From assembly GCF_036237275.1 (NCBI RefSeq), contig NZ_CP108352.1, positions 7,899,501-7,963,500 on the forward strand: 64,000 nucleotides of DNA. Reading direction: 5' to 3'. Below the pieces are notes generated by a model. The model worked only from the letters and a program-made list of their open reading frames with translations, was not told where the DNA came from and did no database searches. This DNA comes from Streptomyces sp. NBC_01353. Its GTDB lineage: Bacteria > Actinomycetota > Actinomycetes > Streptomycetales > Streptomycetaceae. Of the stretch, positions 19,721 to 29,335 are shown piece after piece; position 1 is the stretch's first letter, and each line of letters starts with the position of its first letter. Position numbers and translations under genes: made by a program.

Positions 19721-20845
19721 TCACCGCGTACCGACCGCGGCGCGCACGGCCCGCCGTGCCATGGCGCAGTCGTCGTGCAGCCGCCGCAACAGCAGCCGCT
19801 GTTCCTCACCGGGCGAGACCGCGCCGGAGGGAACCGGGACCGAACCGGCGGGCGGTGCCTCCTTGATGGTGCGCTGCACCGCCGTCTCGTACGTACGGAT
19901 CTCCCGTGTCAGCACGATCATCAGGTTCACCAGGAAGGCGTCCCGGGACGCCGCCCCCGCCTGCTGGGCGAGCTGACTGATCTGCCGCCGCGCCAGCGGC
20001 GCGTCACCGAGCACCGCCCACATCGTCGCCAGGTCGTACCCGGGCAGGTACCAGCCCGCGTGCTCCCAGTCCACCAGGACCGGGCCCGTGGGGGAGAGCA
20101 GAATGTTGGAGAGCAGGGCGTCGCCGTGACAGAACTGGCCCATGCCCTGACGTCCGCCGGCCTGCGCCAGACCGTGCAGCAGCTTCTGCAGGTCGTCCCG
20201 GTCCCGGTCGGTGAACAGGCCCAGCTCGTGGTAGCGCGGGATCCGCGAACCGTAGTCGAGCGGCGCGTCGAAGGTCCCGGCCGGCGGCCGCCAGGCGTTG
20301 AGCCTGGCGATCGCCCCGAGCGCCGCGCGCAGATCCGCGCGGGGCGGGGCCTCCACGGGGTGGCGCGTCAGTGCCGCCGCCCGTCCGGGCATCCGCTCGA
20401 TCACCAGCGTGCAGTTGTCGGGGTCCGCGGCGATCAACCGCGGGGCACGCACCGGCGGGCGGTGTCGGACGAACGAGCGGTAAGCAGCTATTTCGTGCTG
20501 GAACCGCTCGACCCACGCGGGGGAGTGGTCCAGTAAACACTTCGCGACCGCGGTGGTTCGTCCGGTCGTCCCGACGATCAGTACGGAACGGCCGCTGCGC
20601 CGCAGCACCTGCACCGGGTTGAACTCCGGGCAGATCCGGTGGACGGAGGCGATCGCCATCCGCACCTGGGCCCCCTGGGGGCCCGACAGGTCGATTCTTC
20701 CGCTGGGAGCCTGAGTGGCACTGCCCGGCCAGCGCCTCGCGCGGCCCGCCGGGGGGACGGGGGCGAGATACGGTCCGCTGCCGGCCGGCACGGAACGGTG
20801 CTGCGGCCGGGGCGGGGCGGACACGGAGGACGATGCTGTGTACAT
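19721..20845 (-). CDS. APH-fold phosphotransferase
   Basis: 374 residues of the aminoglycoside/choline kinase fold. Visible are the catalytic loop [12 protein letters not shown], the metal-binding [18 protein letters not shown], and an upstream [25 protein letters not shown] Lys-Glu region. The first 65 residues are Pro/Arg-rich and possibly disordered, so the real start could be downstream. In Streptomyces such proteins near developmental genes are usually of unknown substrate; antibiotic resistance should not be assumed. Confidence 0.82.
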   Translation of the reverse strand: MYTASSSVSAPPRPQHRSVPAGSGPYLAPVPPAGRARRWPGSATQAPSGRIDLSGPQGAQVRMAIASVHRICPEFNPVQVLRRSGRSVLIVGTTGRTTAVAKCLLDHSPAWVERFQHEIAAYRSFVRHRPPVRAPRLIAADPDNCTLVIERMPGRAAALTRHPVEAPPRADLRAALGAIARLNAWRPPAGTFDAPLDYGSRIPRYHELGLFTDRDRDDLQKLLHGLAQAGGRQGMGQFCHGDALLSNILLSPTGPVLVDWEHAGWYLPGYDLATMWAVLGDAPLARRQISQLAQQAGAASRDAFLVNLMIVLTREIRTYETAVQRTIKEAPPAGSVPVPSGAVSPGEEQRLLLRRLHDDCAMARRAVRAAVGTR

Positions 20846-21078
20846 GGGGAGACAGATCCCTTCGTGTGCCGACGAGTTGCATGCGTCGCCCCGCCCGGCC
20901 TCCGGTCCACACCCTGGGGAATGAGGGCCGGTTACCGGGGCGGGGTGGCGCGTTCCTACCTGACACCCGGGCGCGGGTGGCGGAACATCGGGCGCACCCT
21001 GGCGAAGCCTGGCGAATAGTCGCCAGCCCTATGACAGGGGGTTACTGTCAACTCAGCCGAGAACCTGGGGGCTTAGAC

Positions 21079-22575
21079 GTGACCGGACAGACCAACACCC
21101 GCCTGGCAGACCTCTTCGGCCTCGCCGGCTGGTCCAAGGGAGAGCTCGCGAGGCTCGTCAACCGGCAGGCGGCGGCCATGGGCCACCCGCAACTGTCGAC
21201 CGACACCTCACGGGTGAGGCGATGGATCGACATGGGGGAGACCCCGCGCGACCCCGTACCCCGGGTGCTGGCAGCTCTGTTCACCGAGCGACTCGGCCGT
21301 GTCGTGACCATCGAGGACCTCGGGTTCGTACGACACGGGCGTGCCGGGAAACGGCAGAACGTCAGGAACACCGACAACCCTGACGGGCTGCCCTGGGCGC
21401 CCGAGCGTACGGCAGCGGTCCTCACCGAATTCACGGGAATGGACCTCATGCTCAACCGACGCGGCCTGATGGGCGCGGGCGCCGTGCTCGCCGCCGGCTC
21501 CGCACTCACCAGCGCCATGCACGACTGGCTCCACACCGACCCCGCACGCGCCGCCGCGCAAGCCCCCCGCGCCACCGATCCCCTCCACGCCGACCCCGCT
21601 GGGTTCGACCGCTACGAGGCCGCCCCCATCGGGTCGGAGGAGATCGAGGCACTGGAGCGCTCGGTGGAGGTGTTCCGCGCATGGGACGCCTCCCGTGGCG
21701 GCGGACTCCAACGCAAAGCGGTCGTGGGCCAGTTGAACGAAGTGGGCGGAATGCTCGCCTACCACCACCCCGACCATCTCCAGCGACGTCTGTGGGGCGT
21801 GGCCGCCAACTTGGCTGTCCTCGCCGGATGGATGTCCCACGACGTGGGCCTCGAACCCACCGCCCAGAAGTACTTCGTCATCGCAGCCCACGCGGCCCGC
21901 GAGGGCGGCGACCGGCCACGCGCAGGGGAGGCTCTGTCCCGCGCCGCGCGCCAGATGGTCCATCTCGGCCGGCCGGACGACGCCCTCGACCTCATGAAGC
22001 TCGCCAAGTCCGGCTCGGGTGAGGAGGTTCTGCCGCGCACCCAGGCGATGCTGCACACCATCGAGGCCTGGGCCCAGGCGTCCATGGGCAAGGGCCAGGC
22101 CATGCGCCGCACCCTGGGCGAGGCCGAGGACCTCTTCGTCTCCGACCGCTCGGACGTGCCACCGCCGAGCTGGATGCAGAACTTCGACGACGCCGACATG
22201 CACGGGATGCAGGCCCTCGCCTTCCGCACGCTCGCAGAGCACGACCCCTCGGCCGCCGTCCCGGCGCAGCGCCACGCCAAGCTGGCGCTCGAACTGCGCC
22301 GCAACGGACACAACCGCTCCAAGCTCTTCGACTACATCTCCCTCGCCTCGGCCTGCTTCATCGCCGACGACCCGGAGCAGGCCGACCGGTACGCCAGGCT
22401 CGCCCTGGTCTCCATGGGCGAGACCTCCTCGCACCGCACCTGGGACCGGCTGCGCGAGATGTACCGGCTGACCGGGCAGTACGCGGGCTACGCCAAGATC
22501 GAGGACCTGCGCGAGGAGATCGAGCTCGCGCTGCCCAAGCCCGCCGCGAAGCGGCCGAGGTCCGGCTCGATCTGA
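21079..22575 (+). CDS. NsdA/NsdB-family developmental regulator
   Basis: 498 residues from GTG 21079. The N-terminal block TRLADLFGLAGWSKGELARL, VNRQAAAMGHPQLSTDTSRV and RRWIDMGETPRDPVPRVLAAL is the hallmark of NsdA-type proteins, which repress sporulation and antibiotic production in S. coelicolor. A hydrophobic stretch NRRGLMGAGAVLAAGSALTS follows near residue 135. The rest is a helical TPR-like array (GLQRKAVVGQLNEVGGMLAYHH; AARQMVHLGRPDDALDLMKLA). Streptomyces genomes hold several paralogs, so I do not assign NsdA itself. An in-frame ATG at 21031 is an alternative start, but the family start fits GTG 21079. Confidence 0.85.
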   Translation: MTGQTNTRLADLFGLAGWSKGELARLVNRQAAAMGHPQLSTDTSRVRRWIDMGETPRDPVPRVLAALFTERLGRVVTIEDLGFVRHGRAGKRQNVRNTDNPDGLPWAPERTAAVLTEFTGMDLMLNRRGLMGAGAVLAAGSALTSAMHDWLHTDPARAAAQAPRATDPLHADPAGFDRYEAAPIGSEEIEALERSVEVFRAWDASRGGGLQRKAVVGQLNEVGGMLAYHHPDHLQRRLWGVAANLAVLAGWMSHDVGLEPTAQKYFVIAAHAAREGGDRPRAGEALSRAARQMVHLGRPDDALDLMKLAKSGSGEEVLPRTQAMLHTIEAWAQASMGKGQAMRRTLGEAEDLFVSDRSDVPPPSWMQNFDDADMHGMQALAFRTLAEHDPSAAVPAQRHAKLALELRRNGHNRSKLFDYISLASACFIADDPEQADRYARLALVSMGETSSHRTWDRLREMYRLTGQYAGYAKIEDLREEIELALPKPAAKRPRSGSI

Positions 22576-22635
22576 GGCGGTCCGGCGCGGCCGGCCCTCG
22601 GCAGCACCCGCCACCCCACCCCGTACGTACGAGAA

Positions 22636-22664
22636 AGGGCACACCGGCTCTGCCGGTATGCCCT
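22636..22664. terminator. Bidirectional hairpin between convergent genes
   Basis: AGGGCACACCGGC at 22636-22648 pairs with GCCGGTATGCCCT at 22652-22664 with one mismatch and a TCT loop. It lies between the NsdA-like gene and the oppositely transcribed phosphatase gene and can serve both. Confidence 0.65.
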
Positions 22665-22738
22665 CCTGAGCGGCGCAGTCGCTTCCACCTGCCGTCGCTC
22701 GCTCCCTGTGACCGAGCTCCGTCCTGCTGAACTTCCGC

Positions 22739-24205
22739 CTACCGACCGACCCGGACCACCATCACGCAGGCGTCGTCCTCACGCGGTGCCTGGCCGAACT
22801 CCTCGACCACGGACCGCACACATTCCTGCGCGTCCCGTGCCCCGGCCAGGCGTGGCGCCAGCGCGAGCAGGCGCTGCGTGCCCGTGTCGTCCATGCCGCC
22901 GCGCCGGGTGAGCCCGTCCGTGTGCAGCATCAGCAGGTCGCCGGGGAGCAGCCGGATCTCCGACTCCTCGTACGCGGCCGCGGGCGTCGCTCCCAGGAGC
23001 ACACCGTCGGGTCGCTTCAGAGCGCGCCCCGTTCCGTTGCGGAAGAGCAGCGGGGCGGGGTGACCTGCCTGCGCCCAGGAGAGCGTCTGGCTGGCCGGGT
23101 CGTAACGGCAGCACATCGCGCTGCCCAGGGCCGGCTGCACCGAGGTCTCGAGCAGCTGGTTGAGATGGCCCATCAGGGCTCCGGGGCGAATTCCGGCCAC
23201 GGCCATCCCGCGCAGCGCGCCGAGGAGCATGGCCATCGAGGAGGTGGCGGAGACACCGTGTCCGGTGAGGTCGCCGACCGTCAGCAGCGCGTCCCCGTCG
23301 GGGAGCGCGAGCGCGTCGTACCAGTCGCCGCCGATCAGGCCGGTCGTCGCGGCCGGTAGATAGTGGCCCGCGACGTCGAGCGGGGCGCCCGGGCCGCCAT
23401 GGGCGAAGCTCAGGGAGCCGCGCCATGGAGGCAGTACAGCCTCTTGCAGTTCGACGGCGACCCGCCGTTCGGTGCGCTCGATGTGGCGGCGGCGCTGCAG
23501 GCTGTCACGTGACTCGCGGACCGCCCGCTCGCTGCGGCGCAGTTCGCTGACGTCCCGTAGAACGGCCCACATGGAGGCGGTGCAGCCGTCGGCGTCGAGG
23601 ACCGGCTCGCCCATCATGTGGAGCGTGCGGACCCGGCCGTCGGTGCGGACGATCCGGAACTCTCCGTCGATCGGCTTTCCGTCGATCAGACAGTCCGTCA
23701 CCATCGCCTGGAGCACGGACTGGTCCTCGGCGAAGACCATCGAGGGGAGCTCGTCGAGCGACATCGGGCCGCTCTCCGTGGTGCGTCCGAAGATCTGGTA
23801 CAGCTCCTCCGACCAACTGACCTCGTCGGTGAGGAGATTCCACTCGGCGCTGCCGACACGGCTCAGCAGGGAGCCGGTGCGCGCGGGGGCGGGGCCGCCG
23901 TAGGCGGCGCCGGGGTCCGACGCGGCCGCGACCTCGATCGTGTCGGCACCGGGTACGACGGGGAGCTCGTCCGGGAGGCCGGCCTTGAGCTGGCCCAAGT
24001 GGGCGCCCAGGTCGTCGAGTTGGTGCACGGCGAGGTCGCACAGGGCGCGCTGCCAGCGGTTCTTCGGGTCGTCCTCGTCCAGCACTGCGTCCCGGCGCAC
24101 GGCGTCCACGTCACCGCGCAGACGGCGGGTCTGCGAGATCAACGCGTCCACCATGCCGGGCTCCGGCGGCTGAGCGGGACGGTCCGCGAACAGATGGGAC
24201 GGCAT
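22739..24205 (-). CDS. PAS-SpoIIE/PP2C-type serine phosphatase
   Basis: 488 residues. The first 80 are helical (LISQTRRLRGDVDAVRRDAV), then a PAS domain spans about 125-240 (GSAEWNLLTDEVSWSEELYQIFGRT; EFRIVRTDGRVRTLHMMGEP; DVSELRRSERAVRESRDSL). The C-terminal SpoIIE phosphatase has the metal motifs GGDWYDALALPDG and VGDLTGHGVSAT, then GHPAPLL, MLHTDGLTR and EDDACVMVVR. It should dephosphorylate an anti-anti-sigma factor in a partner-switching circuit controlled by the PAS sensor. No anti-sigma partner is adjacent. The ATG at 24205 removes a low-complexity extension. Confidence 0.88.
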   Translation of the reverse strand: MPSHLFADRPAQPPEPGMVDALISQTRRLRGDVDAVRRDAVLDEDDPKNRWQRALCDLAVHQLDDLGAHLGQLKAGLPDELPVVPGADTIEVAAASDPGAAYGGPAPARTGSLLSRVGSAEWNLLTDEVSWSEELYQIFGRTTESGPMSLDELPSMVFAEDQSVLQAMVTDCLIDGKPIDGEFRIVRTDGRVRTLHMMGEPVLDADGCTASMWAVLRDVSELRRSERAVRESRDSLQRRRHIERTERRVAVELQEAVLPPWRGSLSFAHGGPGAPLDVAGHYLPAATTGLIGGDWYDALALPDGDALLTVGDLTGHGVSATSSMAMLLGALRGMAVAGIRPGALMGHLNQLLETSVQPALGSAMCCRYDPASQTLSWAQAGHPAPLLFRNGTGRALKRPDGVLLGATPAAAYEESEIRLLPGDLLMLHTDGLTRRGGMDDTGTQRLLALAPRLAGARDAQECVRSVVEEFGQAPREDDACVMVVRVGR

Positions 24206-24403
24206 GTCGTACTCCGATACAGGCGCGGCGCGGGCGATCTGTGGAACAAGGCCCGGATACGACTGTTGCACAGGCAAGGACAGCCCGTAAGGGATTTGGC
24301 AACACTCGATACGGTGGTGCTTCTGACATATGCCAAAGGCCCGCCGATTATCGGCCATCGGGGTGATAACGAGAAGGGGCGGTGGGAAGGTTACGGTGCT
24401 GGT

Positions 24404-26074
24404 GTGGTGAACGACGAGGTGGACACGGTGGGTACGGCGGTGCTGCTGGCGGCGGCGCCGGCGGGGCGGGGACGAGCGGTGGACGCGGCGTCGGTGCTGC
24501 CCGCGTTGGCGGCGGTGCCGCCGAGCGCGCTGACCGGCACGCCGGTGGCGACGGTCGTCGAACTGGCCGACCCCCTGGACCCGCAGACCGTACTGACGCG
24601 CCTGCGGGCGGCTGCGGCCACGGCGGGGCCGCTGGCGGTCTACCTCGCGGGCCAGCTCCAACTGGACCGGCGCCAGCACCTGCCGCACCTGGCGCTCGCG
24701 CGCAGCACGCCGACGACGCTGCGGTACACGGGGCTGCCATGGCACTGGCTGGCGGCGGAACTCGCCACGCGGCGGCCGGGGACGACGACGGTGGTGGCGG
24801 ACCTGGTCGCGGACCCGGAGCTGTGGCAACGCCTGCGCAGCACCCCCGGCCTCCTCTCCCTGGGCCCGGGCCCGCTCCTGTACGGCAGGATCGCCCCGGC
24901 CCCGCGCCGGGGCGACCCGGCGACCCCGGAGTACCTTCGCCACTTCGCTACGGTCTGGCGCACGGGCGCCCGCCCACCCCTGCCCCACCTCCACGCGGAG
25001 GCGGCGACCCAGCAGGGCGGGCTGGAGTCCCTGCTTCTGAGCCCGACGGCGGGCGCCGACGCGCCCGGCGGGCTGCCCCTGCCGGGGCACGGCCTGGCGC
25101 CGGCGTTCGCCGGCGTACCGCAGGCGCCGAGGCCGGGTGGCGGCGCGGCGGCGGGCGCGCAGGGACCAGGTTCACAGGGTGGGCCGGTCGCGGCGTCGGC
25201 TCCGCACGGGGCGTCCGCGCCCGTCGGGGTGGCGGCTTCGGACGGGGCGCCTACGCCCGTCGCGGTGCCCGGCCCCGGGCCGGTCCCGGTGGCCGCTCCG
25301 CGCGAGGCTTCCGCCCCGATCGCGGTGCCCGTTTCGCAGAGTGGCCTCGGGCCGGTTCCGGGGTCTGCTCCGCACGGAGCACCCGTGAGTGTCCCGGGGA
25401 ACGCCCCTCATCGGGTATCGGGGTCGGTCGCGGCGCCCGCTCCCCTCGTGGGCCCGGCGCCCGTCCCGGTGCCCGGCCATCGCGGAGCGCCGGTCCCGGT
25501 GCCTGCTCCCCACACGGCACCCGTGCCCGTACCGGTGTCCGCTCCTTACGGGGCACCCGTGCCCGTCCCGGCCGGCACGATGGCGGCCGCTTCGCCCGTC
25601 GGGGCTCCCGCCCACTCCGGGAATCCCCCTGCCCCGCCGACGCCCGGGCCCGTTCCCGTCGGCGTGCCCGATCCGCACCCTGCCATCCTCGCCGCCGCGC
25701 AGGCCGGGCGGCATGGGGAGGCCGTGGCCGTGGCCGTTGCGTGGGAGCAGGAGGCGTTGCGGCGGTACGGGCCTCGGTCGCAGCAGGCCGTGCACTGGAT
25801 GGAGGTGCGGGCCGATCTCGCGCGGCTCGCCGGGGAGCCCGCACGCAGCTGCGAGTTGTGGATCGCGGCTGCCCAGGCCCGGCTCGGGCTGAGCCAGGAG
25901 CCCGGGGAGCCCGATGTCGAGGGCGCCGTCGACCGGGCGCACCACCAGTGGGAGCAGATCGAGGACCCCGGACGGGCCCGCGAGCTGGGTCCCGCGCTCG
26001 TCGCACTGCGGGAGCGCGTCCCTGGCCGCAAGGCCGGCGCCCTGGCCGCTGTACAGCGCCGGATGCGCCCCTGA
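24404..26074 (+). CDS. Pro/Ala/Val-rich protein with TPR-like C-terminus
   Basis: 556 residues from tandem GTG codons at 24404/24407. Residues 1-210 form a conserved globular N-domain (ELADPLDPQTVLTRLRAAA; LAVYLAGQLQLDRRQHLPH; LRYTGLPWHWLAAELA) without an obvious catalytic motif. Residues about 220-420 are a low-complexity spacer of repeating APHGAPVPVP-type units. The last 130 residues are helical and TPR-like (ILAAAQAGRHGEAVAVAVAW; RCELWIAAAQ-type segment). The layout suggests a scaffold. It diverges from the PAS-SpoIIE phosphatase gene across 198 bases that include a TTTGGCA/TGCCAAA inverted repeat at 24296-24338. Confidence 0.7.
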   Translation: MVNDEVDTVGTAVLLAAAPAGRGRAVDAASVLPALAAVPPSALTGTPVATVVELADPLDPQTVLTRLRAAAATAGPLAVYLAGQLQLDRRQHLPHLALARSTPTTLRYTGLPWHWLAAELATRRPGTTTVVADLVADPELWQRLRSTPGLLSLGPGPLLYGRIAPAPRRGDPATPEYLRHFATVWRTGARPPLPHLHAEAATQQGGLESLLLSPTAGADAPGGLPLPGHGLAPAFAGVPQAPRPGGGAAAGAQGPGSQGGPVAASAPHGASAPVGVAASDGAPTPVAVPGPGPVPVAAPREASAPIAVPVSQSGLGPVPGSAPHGAPVSVPGNAPHRVSGSVAAPAPLVGPAPVPVPGHRGAPVPVPAPHTAPVPVPVSAPYGAPVPVPAGTMAAASPVGAPAHSGNPPAPPTPGPVPVGVPDPHPAILAAAQAGRHGEAVAVAVAWEQEALRRYGPRSQQAVHWMEVRADLARLAGEPARSCELWIAAAQARLGLSQEPGEPDVEGAVDRAHHQWEQIEDPGRARELGPALVALRERVPGRKAGALAAVQRRMRP

Positions 26075-26113
26075 CGCGCCGGTACAGCGCGACGAGCTGA
26101 GATGATCGTACGT

Positions 26114-26614
26114 ATGAACACGTCCTCAGCCCCGCCCGCCGACGTCGGCCTCGCCACCGAGCGACTGCTGCTGCGCCCTGTGCGGGCGAGTGACGTGCCG
26201 GCCGTCACGCGGCTGTGGACCGACCCCGATGTCCGGTTCCACCTGGGCGGTCCGGTCATCGACCAGGTCGTACGGATCCGGCAGCAACGGATCGCCGGAG
26301 CGCCCGGCGTCCACGCGGTCGTCCGGGCCTCCGACGGGACGCTGCTCGGCCTCGTCACCGTGGAGCCGGCGTCGCGGGACGGGGAGACCGAGGTCTCGTA
26401 CCAGTTCCTGCCCGAGCACTGGGGGCAGGGCTATGCGCGCGAGGCCGTCGCCGCGGCCGTCGACCGTGCACTGGAGAGCACCCGGAGCGTGGTCGCGGTG
26501 ACCCAGGAGGCGAACGACCGGTCGCGGCGGCTCCTGGAGGCCATCGGGATGGTCCACGCGGCCTCCTTCGTGGAGTTCGAGGCCCCCCAGGTGCTCTACC
26601 GCCGGACGGCGTGA
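26114..26614 (+). CDS. GNAT N-acetyltransferase (RimJ/RimL type)
   Basis: 166 residues beginning LATERLLLRPVRASDVPAV, the usual opening of RimJ/RimL-like GNATs. The acetyl-CoA-binding motif is EHWGQGYAREAVAAAVDRAL, followed by VTQEANDRSRRLLEAIGM. It probably acetylates a protein N-terminus or small amine. The ATG at 26114 is preferred; a longer frame adds only four residues. It converges with the YdeI-like gene with a 4-base gap. Confidence 0.85.
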   Translation: MNTSSAPPADVGLATERLLLRPVRASDVPAVTRLWTDPDVRFHLGGPVIDQVVRIRQQRIAGAPGVHAVVRASDGTLLGLVTVEPASRDGETEVSYQFLPEHWGQGYAREAVAAAVDRALESTRSVVAVTQEANDRSRRLLEAIGMVHAASFVEFEAPQVLYRRTA

Positions 26615-26618
26615 CCGG

Positions 26619-27197
26619 TCAGGTGACCTTCTCGCCGGCCGCCAGCTTCGCCATCATCCGCTCGAGCCGCTCGCCCCGGTTCTTCGGCGTGCGCGCCTGC
26701 CACAGCCGCAGGATCACCATGTACTGATCGGTCTTCCCGAGCTGCTCGTAGAAGGTCCGCGCCTGCTCGTCGGCCGCCAGCGCCGCCGCCAGATCGTCGG
26801 GCACGGTCGCCTCCGCCTGGGAGGGGTACGCGGACTCCCACCGGCCGTCCGCCTGCGCCGCCCGCACCTCCGCGAGCCCCGGCTCGCGCATCCGTCCCGC
26901 GGCCACCAGCGCGTCGACCTTGCGGACGTTCACCAGCGACCAGAGGCTGCGCGCCCGGCGCGGGGTGTACTTCTGGAAGTAGTACGCCCCGTCCCCGCCC
27001 TTGCGCTGCCCGTCGATCCAGCCGAAGCAGAGCATGCAGTCGAGCACCTCCGGAATCGTCAGCGACTCGCCCCCCTTGCCCTTCTTGGCGATTCTCAGCC
27101 AGATCCCGGGGGTGTCGGCGTGGTGCTGTTCCAGCCAGGACTCCAGCTCCTCGGTCTTCGTGACGGTCATGAGCTCGAGCCCCTCGTACTGCTCCAT
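26619..27197 (-). CDS. YdeI/OmpD-associated family protein
   Basis: 192 residues with the YdeI family signature: WLEQHHADTPGIWLRIAKKG, EVLDCMLCFGWIDGQRKGGD, YYFQKYTPRRARSLWSLVN and the C-terminal QARTPKNRGERLERMMAKLAAG. E. coli YdeI is linked to bacteriocin protection and stress; the biochemical activity is unknown. The ATG at 27197 is preceded by a GGGGGA stretch. It stands alone. Confidence 0.85.
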   Translation of the reverse strand: MEQYEGLELMTVTKTEELESWLEQHHADTPGIWLRIAKKGKGGESLTIPEVLDCMLCFGWIDGQRKGGDGAYYFQKYTPRRARSLWSLVNVRKVDALVAAGRMREPGLAEVRAAQADGRWESAYPSQAEATVPDDLAAALAADEQARTFYEQLGKTDQYMVILRLWQARTPKNRGERLERMMAKLAAGEKVT

Positions 27198-27341
27198 GGG
27201 ACCAGTCCCCCTCTGTTCGTCTGTCGTCGCGGAATCCGCTCGTGACCAAGATATTCGGGCCGCGATCGACGTGGTCGGATACCGGCCGAACGCCGGTACC
27301 CGACCGGGAGGGACGGCGCACCGCCCGGAGGCGAAACCCCG

Positions 27342-28634
27342 TCAGAACCGGGCGTGCGTGGTGATGTCCGACTCGAACTGGGTGATCATCTCCGGCGTCA
27401 CCGTCGGACGGCACTGGCCGATCGCCTTCAGATAGTCCGCCGTACTCGCTCCCGGCAGCCGTTCCTCGGCGCCCGTCCGTCCACCGACGGAGACCAGATC
27501 GCGCTCGAAGGAGTTCTGGGCGGCGATCCGGGCTGCGTGCTCGATGTCGGCGGGCGTGAACAGGTCGCTCGCCGCCACCAGTTCGTCGATGTCCACGTCC
27601 GGCCGGCCGTCGGTGTAGCGCGCCCAGATCGCGGCCCGGGCCGCCTTGTCCGGCGTACCGATCGGGATGAGGTAGTCGAAACGGCCGGGGCGCAGGAAGG
27701 CCGGGTCGAGGGAGCGGATCGAGTTCGTCGCACAGACCAGGAGCCGCTCGTCCCGCTCCCGGAAACCCGGTATCAGTTTGAGCAGTTCGTTCGTCACCCC
27801 GTGCATCCCGCCGGGCTGCGCCGGTTCCTGACGGACCGGGGCGATCTCCTCGACCTCGTCGATGAAGACCAGGACCCGTTCCAACTCCGCGATCCGAGCG
27901 AACGCCGAGCGCAGCGCCGCCGCCAGGTTGCCCTCGTCCGCGAGCCGGGAGGGCAGGATCTCCACGAACGGCCAGCCGAGCCGGGAGGCGATTCCGCGGG
28001 CGAACGTCGTCTTTCCGGTACCCGGCGGGCCGAACAGGCCCACGGCGCGCGGCGGTCGGACACCGTGCCGCGCCGCGCGCTCCGGCTCGGCGAGCGGCAG
28101 CACGACCCGTCGTTCGATCAGATCCTTCTCGCGCTCCATGCCGGCGACCTTCGCCCACAGGTCCCCGGGCAGCAGCCGGCCGCCGAGGTCGTCGAGGAGG
28201 TTGGCTGCGGGTCCGTGCAGCGGCTCGACCTTCTCGAAGTAGGCGACGGCCGGCCGGCGGGTGTAACCCGCGTTGAGAAGGCCTTCGCCGAGCAGGTCCT
28301 CCTCGGGCAGGACGTACGCGATCCGGCCGACCCTGGCCGCGACCAGGCGTCGCTCCAGCTCGACCAGGAGCGCACTGGCAAGGCCGCGGCCTCGCCAGGC
28401 TGAGGCGATCGCGATCCGCATCACCCAGGCCCGCTCCCCGGTCACACAGGCGAGCGCCGTCCCGATGGGCACGCCCTGGTGGACGGCGACGACCGCCGGC
28501 TGGCGGGAGGTCAGGGCGCCGATGCATTCGGCCAGGGAGAAGACGGATTCCTGGCCGAGCTCGGCCGTGGTGTCGATCAGGTGGACCACTGCGGCGAGAT
28601 CGCTCTCGCGGTAGTCGTGGATGAGCCAGTTCAC
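27342..28634 (-). CDS. GNAT-AAA+ ATPase fusion protein
   Basis: 430 residues. An N-terminal GNAT domain (about 1-135) has the acetyl-CoA motif MRIAIASAWRGRGLASALL. It is joined to an AAA+ module: Walker A GPPGTGKTT at 202-210, Walker B VLVFIDEVEE at 254-263, sensor-1 LLVCATN, and the arginine-finger region FLRPGRFDYLIPIG. The AAA+ part resembles FtsH/Cdc48-type unfoldase modules, but no protease or N-domain is present. Fusion suggests acetylation coupled to remodelling of a protein target, which is inference. It reads as one uninterrupted frame from ATG 28634. Confidence 0.85.
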   Translation of the reverse strand: MNWLIHDYRESDLAAVVHLIDTTAELGQESVFSLAECIGALTSRQPAVVAVHQGVPIGTALACVTGERAWVMRIAIASAWRGRGLASALLVELERRLVAARVGRIAYVLPEEDLLGEGLLNAGYTRRPAVAYFEKVEPLHGPAANLLDDLGGRLLPGDLWAKVAGMEREKDLIERRVVLPLAEPERAARHGVRPPRAVGLFGPPGTGKTTFARGIASRLGWPFVEILPSRLADEGNLAAALRSAFARIAELERVLVFIDEVEEIAPVRQEPAQPGGMHGVTNELLKLIPGFRERDERLLVCATNSIRSLDPAFLRPGRFDYLIPIGTPDKAARAAIWARYTDGRPDVDIDELVAASDLFTPADIEHAARIAAQNSFERDLVSVGGRTGAEERLPGASTADYLKAIGQCRPTVTPEMITQFESDITTHARF

Positions 28635-28778
28635 CGGTACCGCCCCTCGTTCGTTCCATTGCGCGCCGCTGCGGCGAGGCTAGGGGCGGGCGAGGAGGCG
28701 GGTCGTGCTCCACCGTGCACAAGGTGCGAGCGGCAAATGCTACGAACCGTCACTGGGCGTACGGCGTCGGAAATGCGG

Positions 28779-28811
28779 GAAGCCCCCGGAAGGGAGCCTT
28801 CCGGGGGCTTC
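28779..28811 (-). terminator. 15-bp hairpin after the DUF805 gene
   Basis: GAAGCCCCCGGAAGG at 28779-28793 pairs perfectly with CCTTCCGGGGGCTTC at 28797-28811 around a GAG loop. It follows the DUF805 stop by 12 bases and should end that transcript before the GNAT-AAA+ gene. Confidence 0.75.
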
Positions 28812-28823
28812 GCGCAGTACTTC

Positions 28824-29183
28824 TTAGTACGCGGTGACGGCCTTCGGGTTCGGGCCGTAGGCGTTCTGCTGGCCTTCACCTTCGAGAAGGGTGAAGACGA
28901 AGAGGATGATGCCGCCGACGAGCGGGACGAGGGCGATGAAGTACCACCAGCCCGAGCGGCCCGTGTCGTGCAGACGTCGCACCGTGACGGCCAGAGTCGG
29001 GAGCAGCACGCCGAGGATGTAGATGCCGGTCAGCGCGGGGTAGACCCCCAGCACCGCGTTGTCGATTATCGCGAGGATGACCACCGCGATCGTGTTGAAC
29101 AGCGTGAACATCCAGTATTCCTGGCGTCGCGCGCGGCCGCTGAATACGGCGTACTTCTTGAGAACGTCGAGGTACCAGTTCAC
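28824..29183 (-). CDS. DUF805 inner-membrane protein
   Basis: 119 residues with the DUF805 pattern: MNWYLDVLKKYAVFSGRARR, QEYWMFTLFNTIAVVILAII, LPTLAVTVRRLHDTGRSGWW and YFIALVPLVGGIILFVFTLL. Three to four hydrophobic helices place it in the membrane. The conserved RRLHD-GRSGWW motif is the family hallmark; its function is unknown. The GTG/ATG region at 29183 follows GGGGGGA. It is flanked by terminator-like hairpins, so it is monocistronic. Confidence 0.88.
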   Translation of the reverse strand: MNWYLDVLKKYAVFSGRARRQEYWMFTLFNTIAVVILAIIDNAVLGVYPALTGIYILGVLLPTLAVTVRRLHDTGRSGWWYFIALVPLVGGIILFVFTLLEGEGQQNAYGPNPKAVTAY

Positions 29184-29335
29184 TTAGTCCCCCCAAGGAC
29201 TGGGAATGCGAGCGGGAGCCTGTCCCTGTGGAGCAAGCTTACGCAGAACTTATGTGGCCGAAACGCCGTCGGTCAATTCGTTACCTGGCGTGGGGCGTTG
29301 GGGGGTGATGTGTCTGGTTTGCCCAGTGGGACGAC

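Noticed and set aside
19721-20845. APH-fold protein as an aminoglycoside resistance kinase
   Set aside because: The fold is shared by many kinases with other substrates, and the context is developmental rather than biosynthetic.
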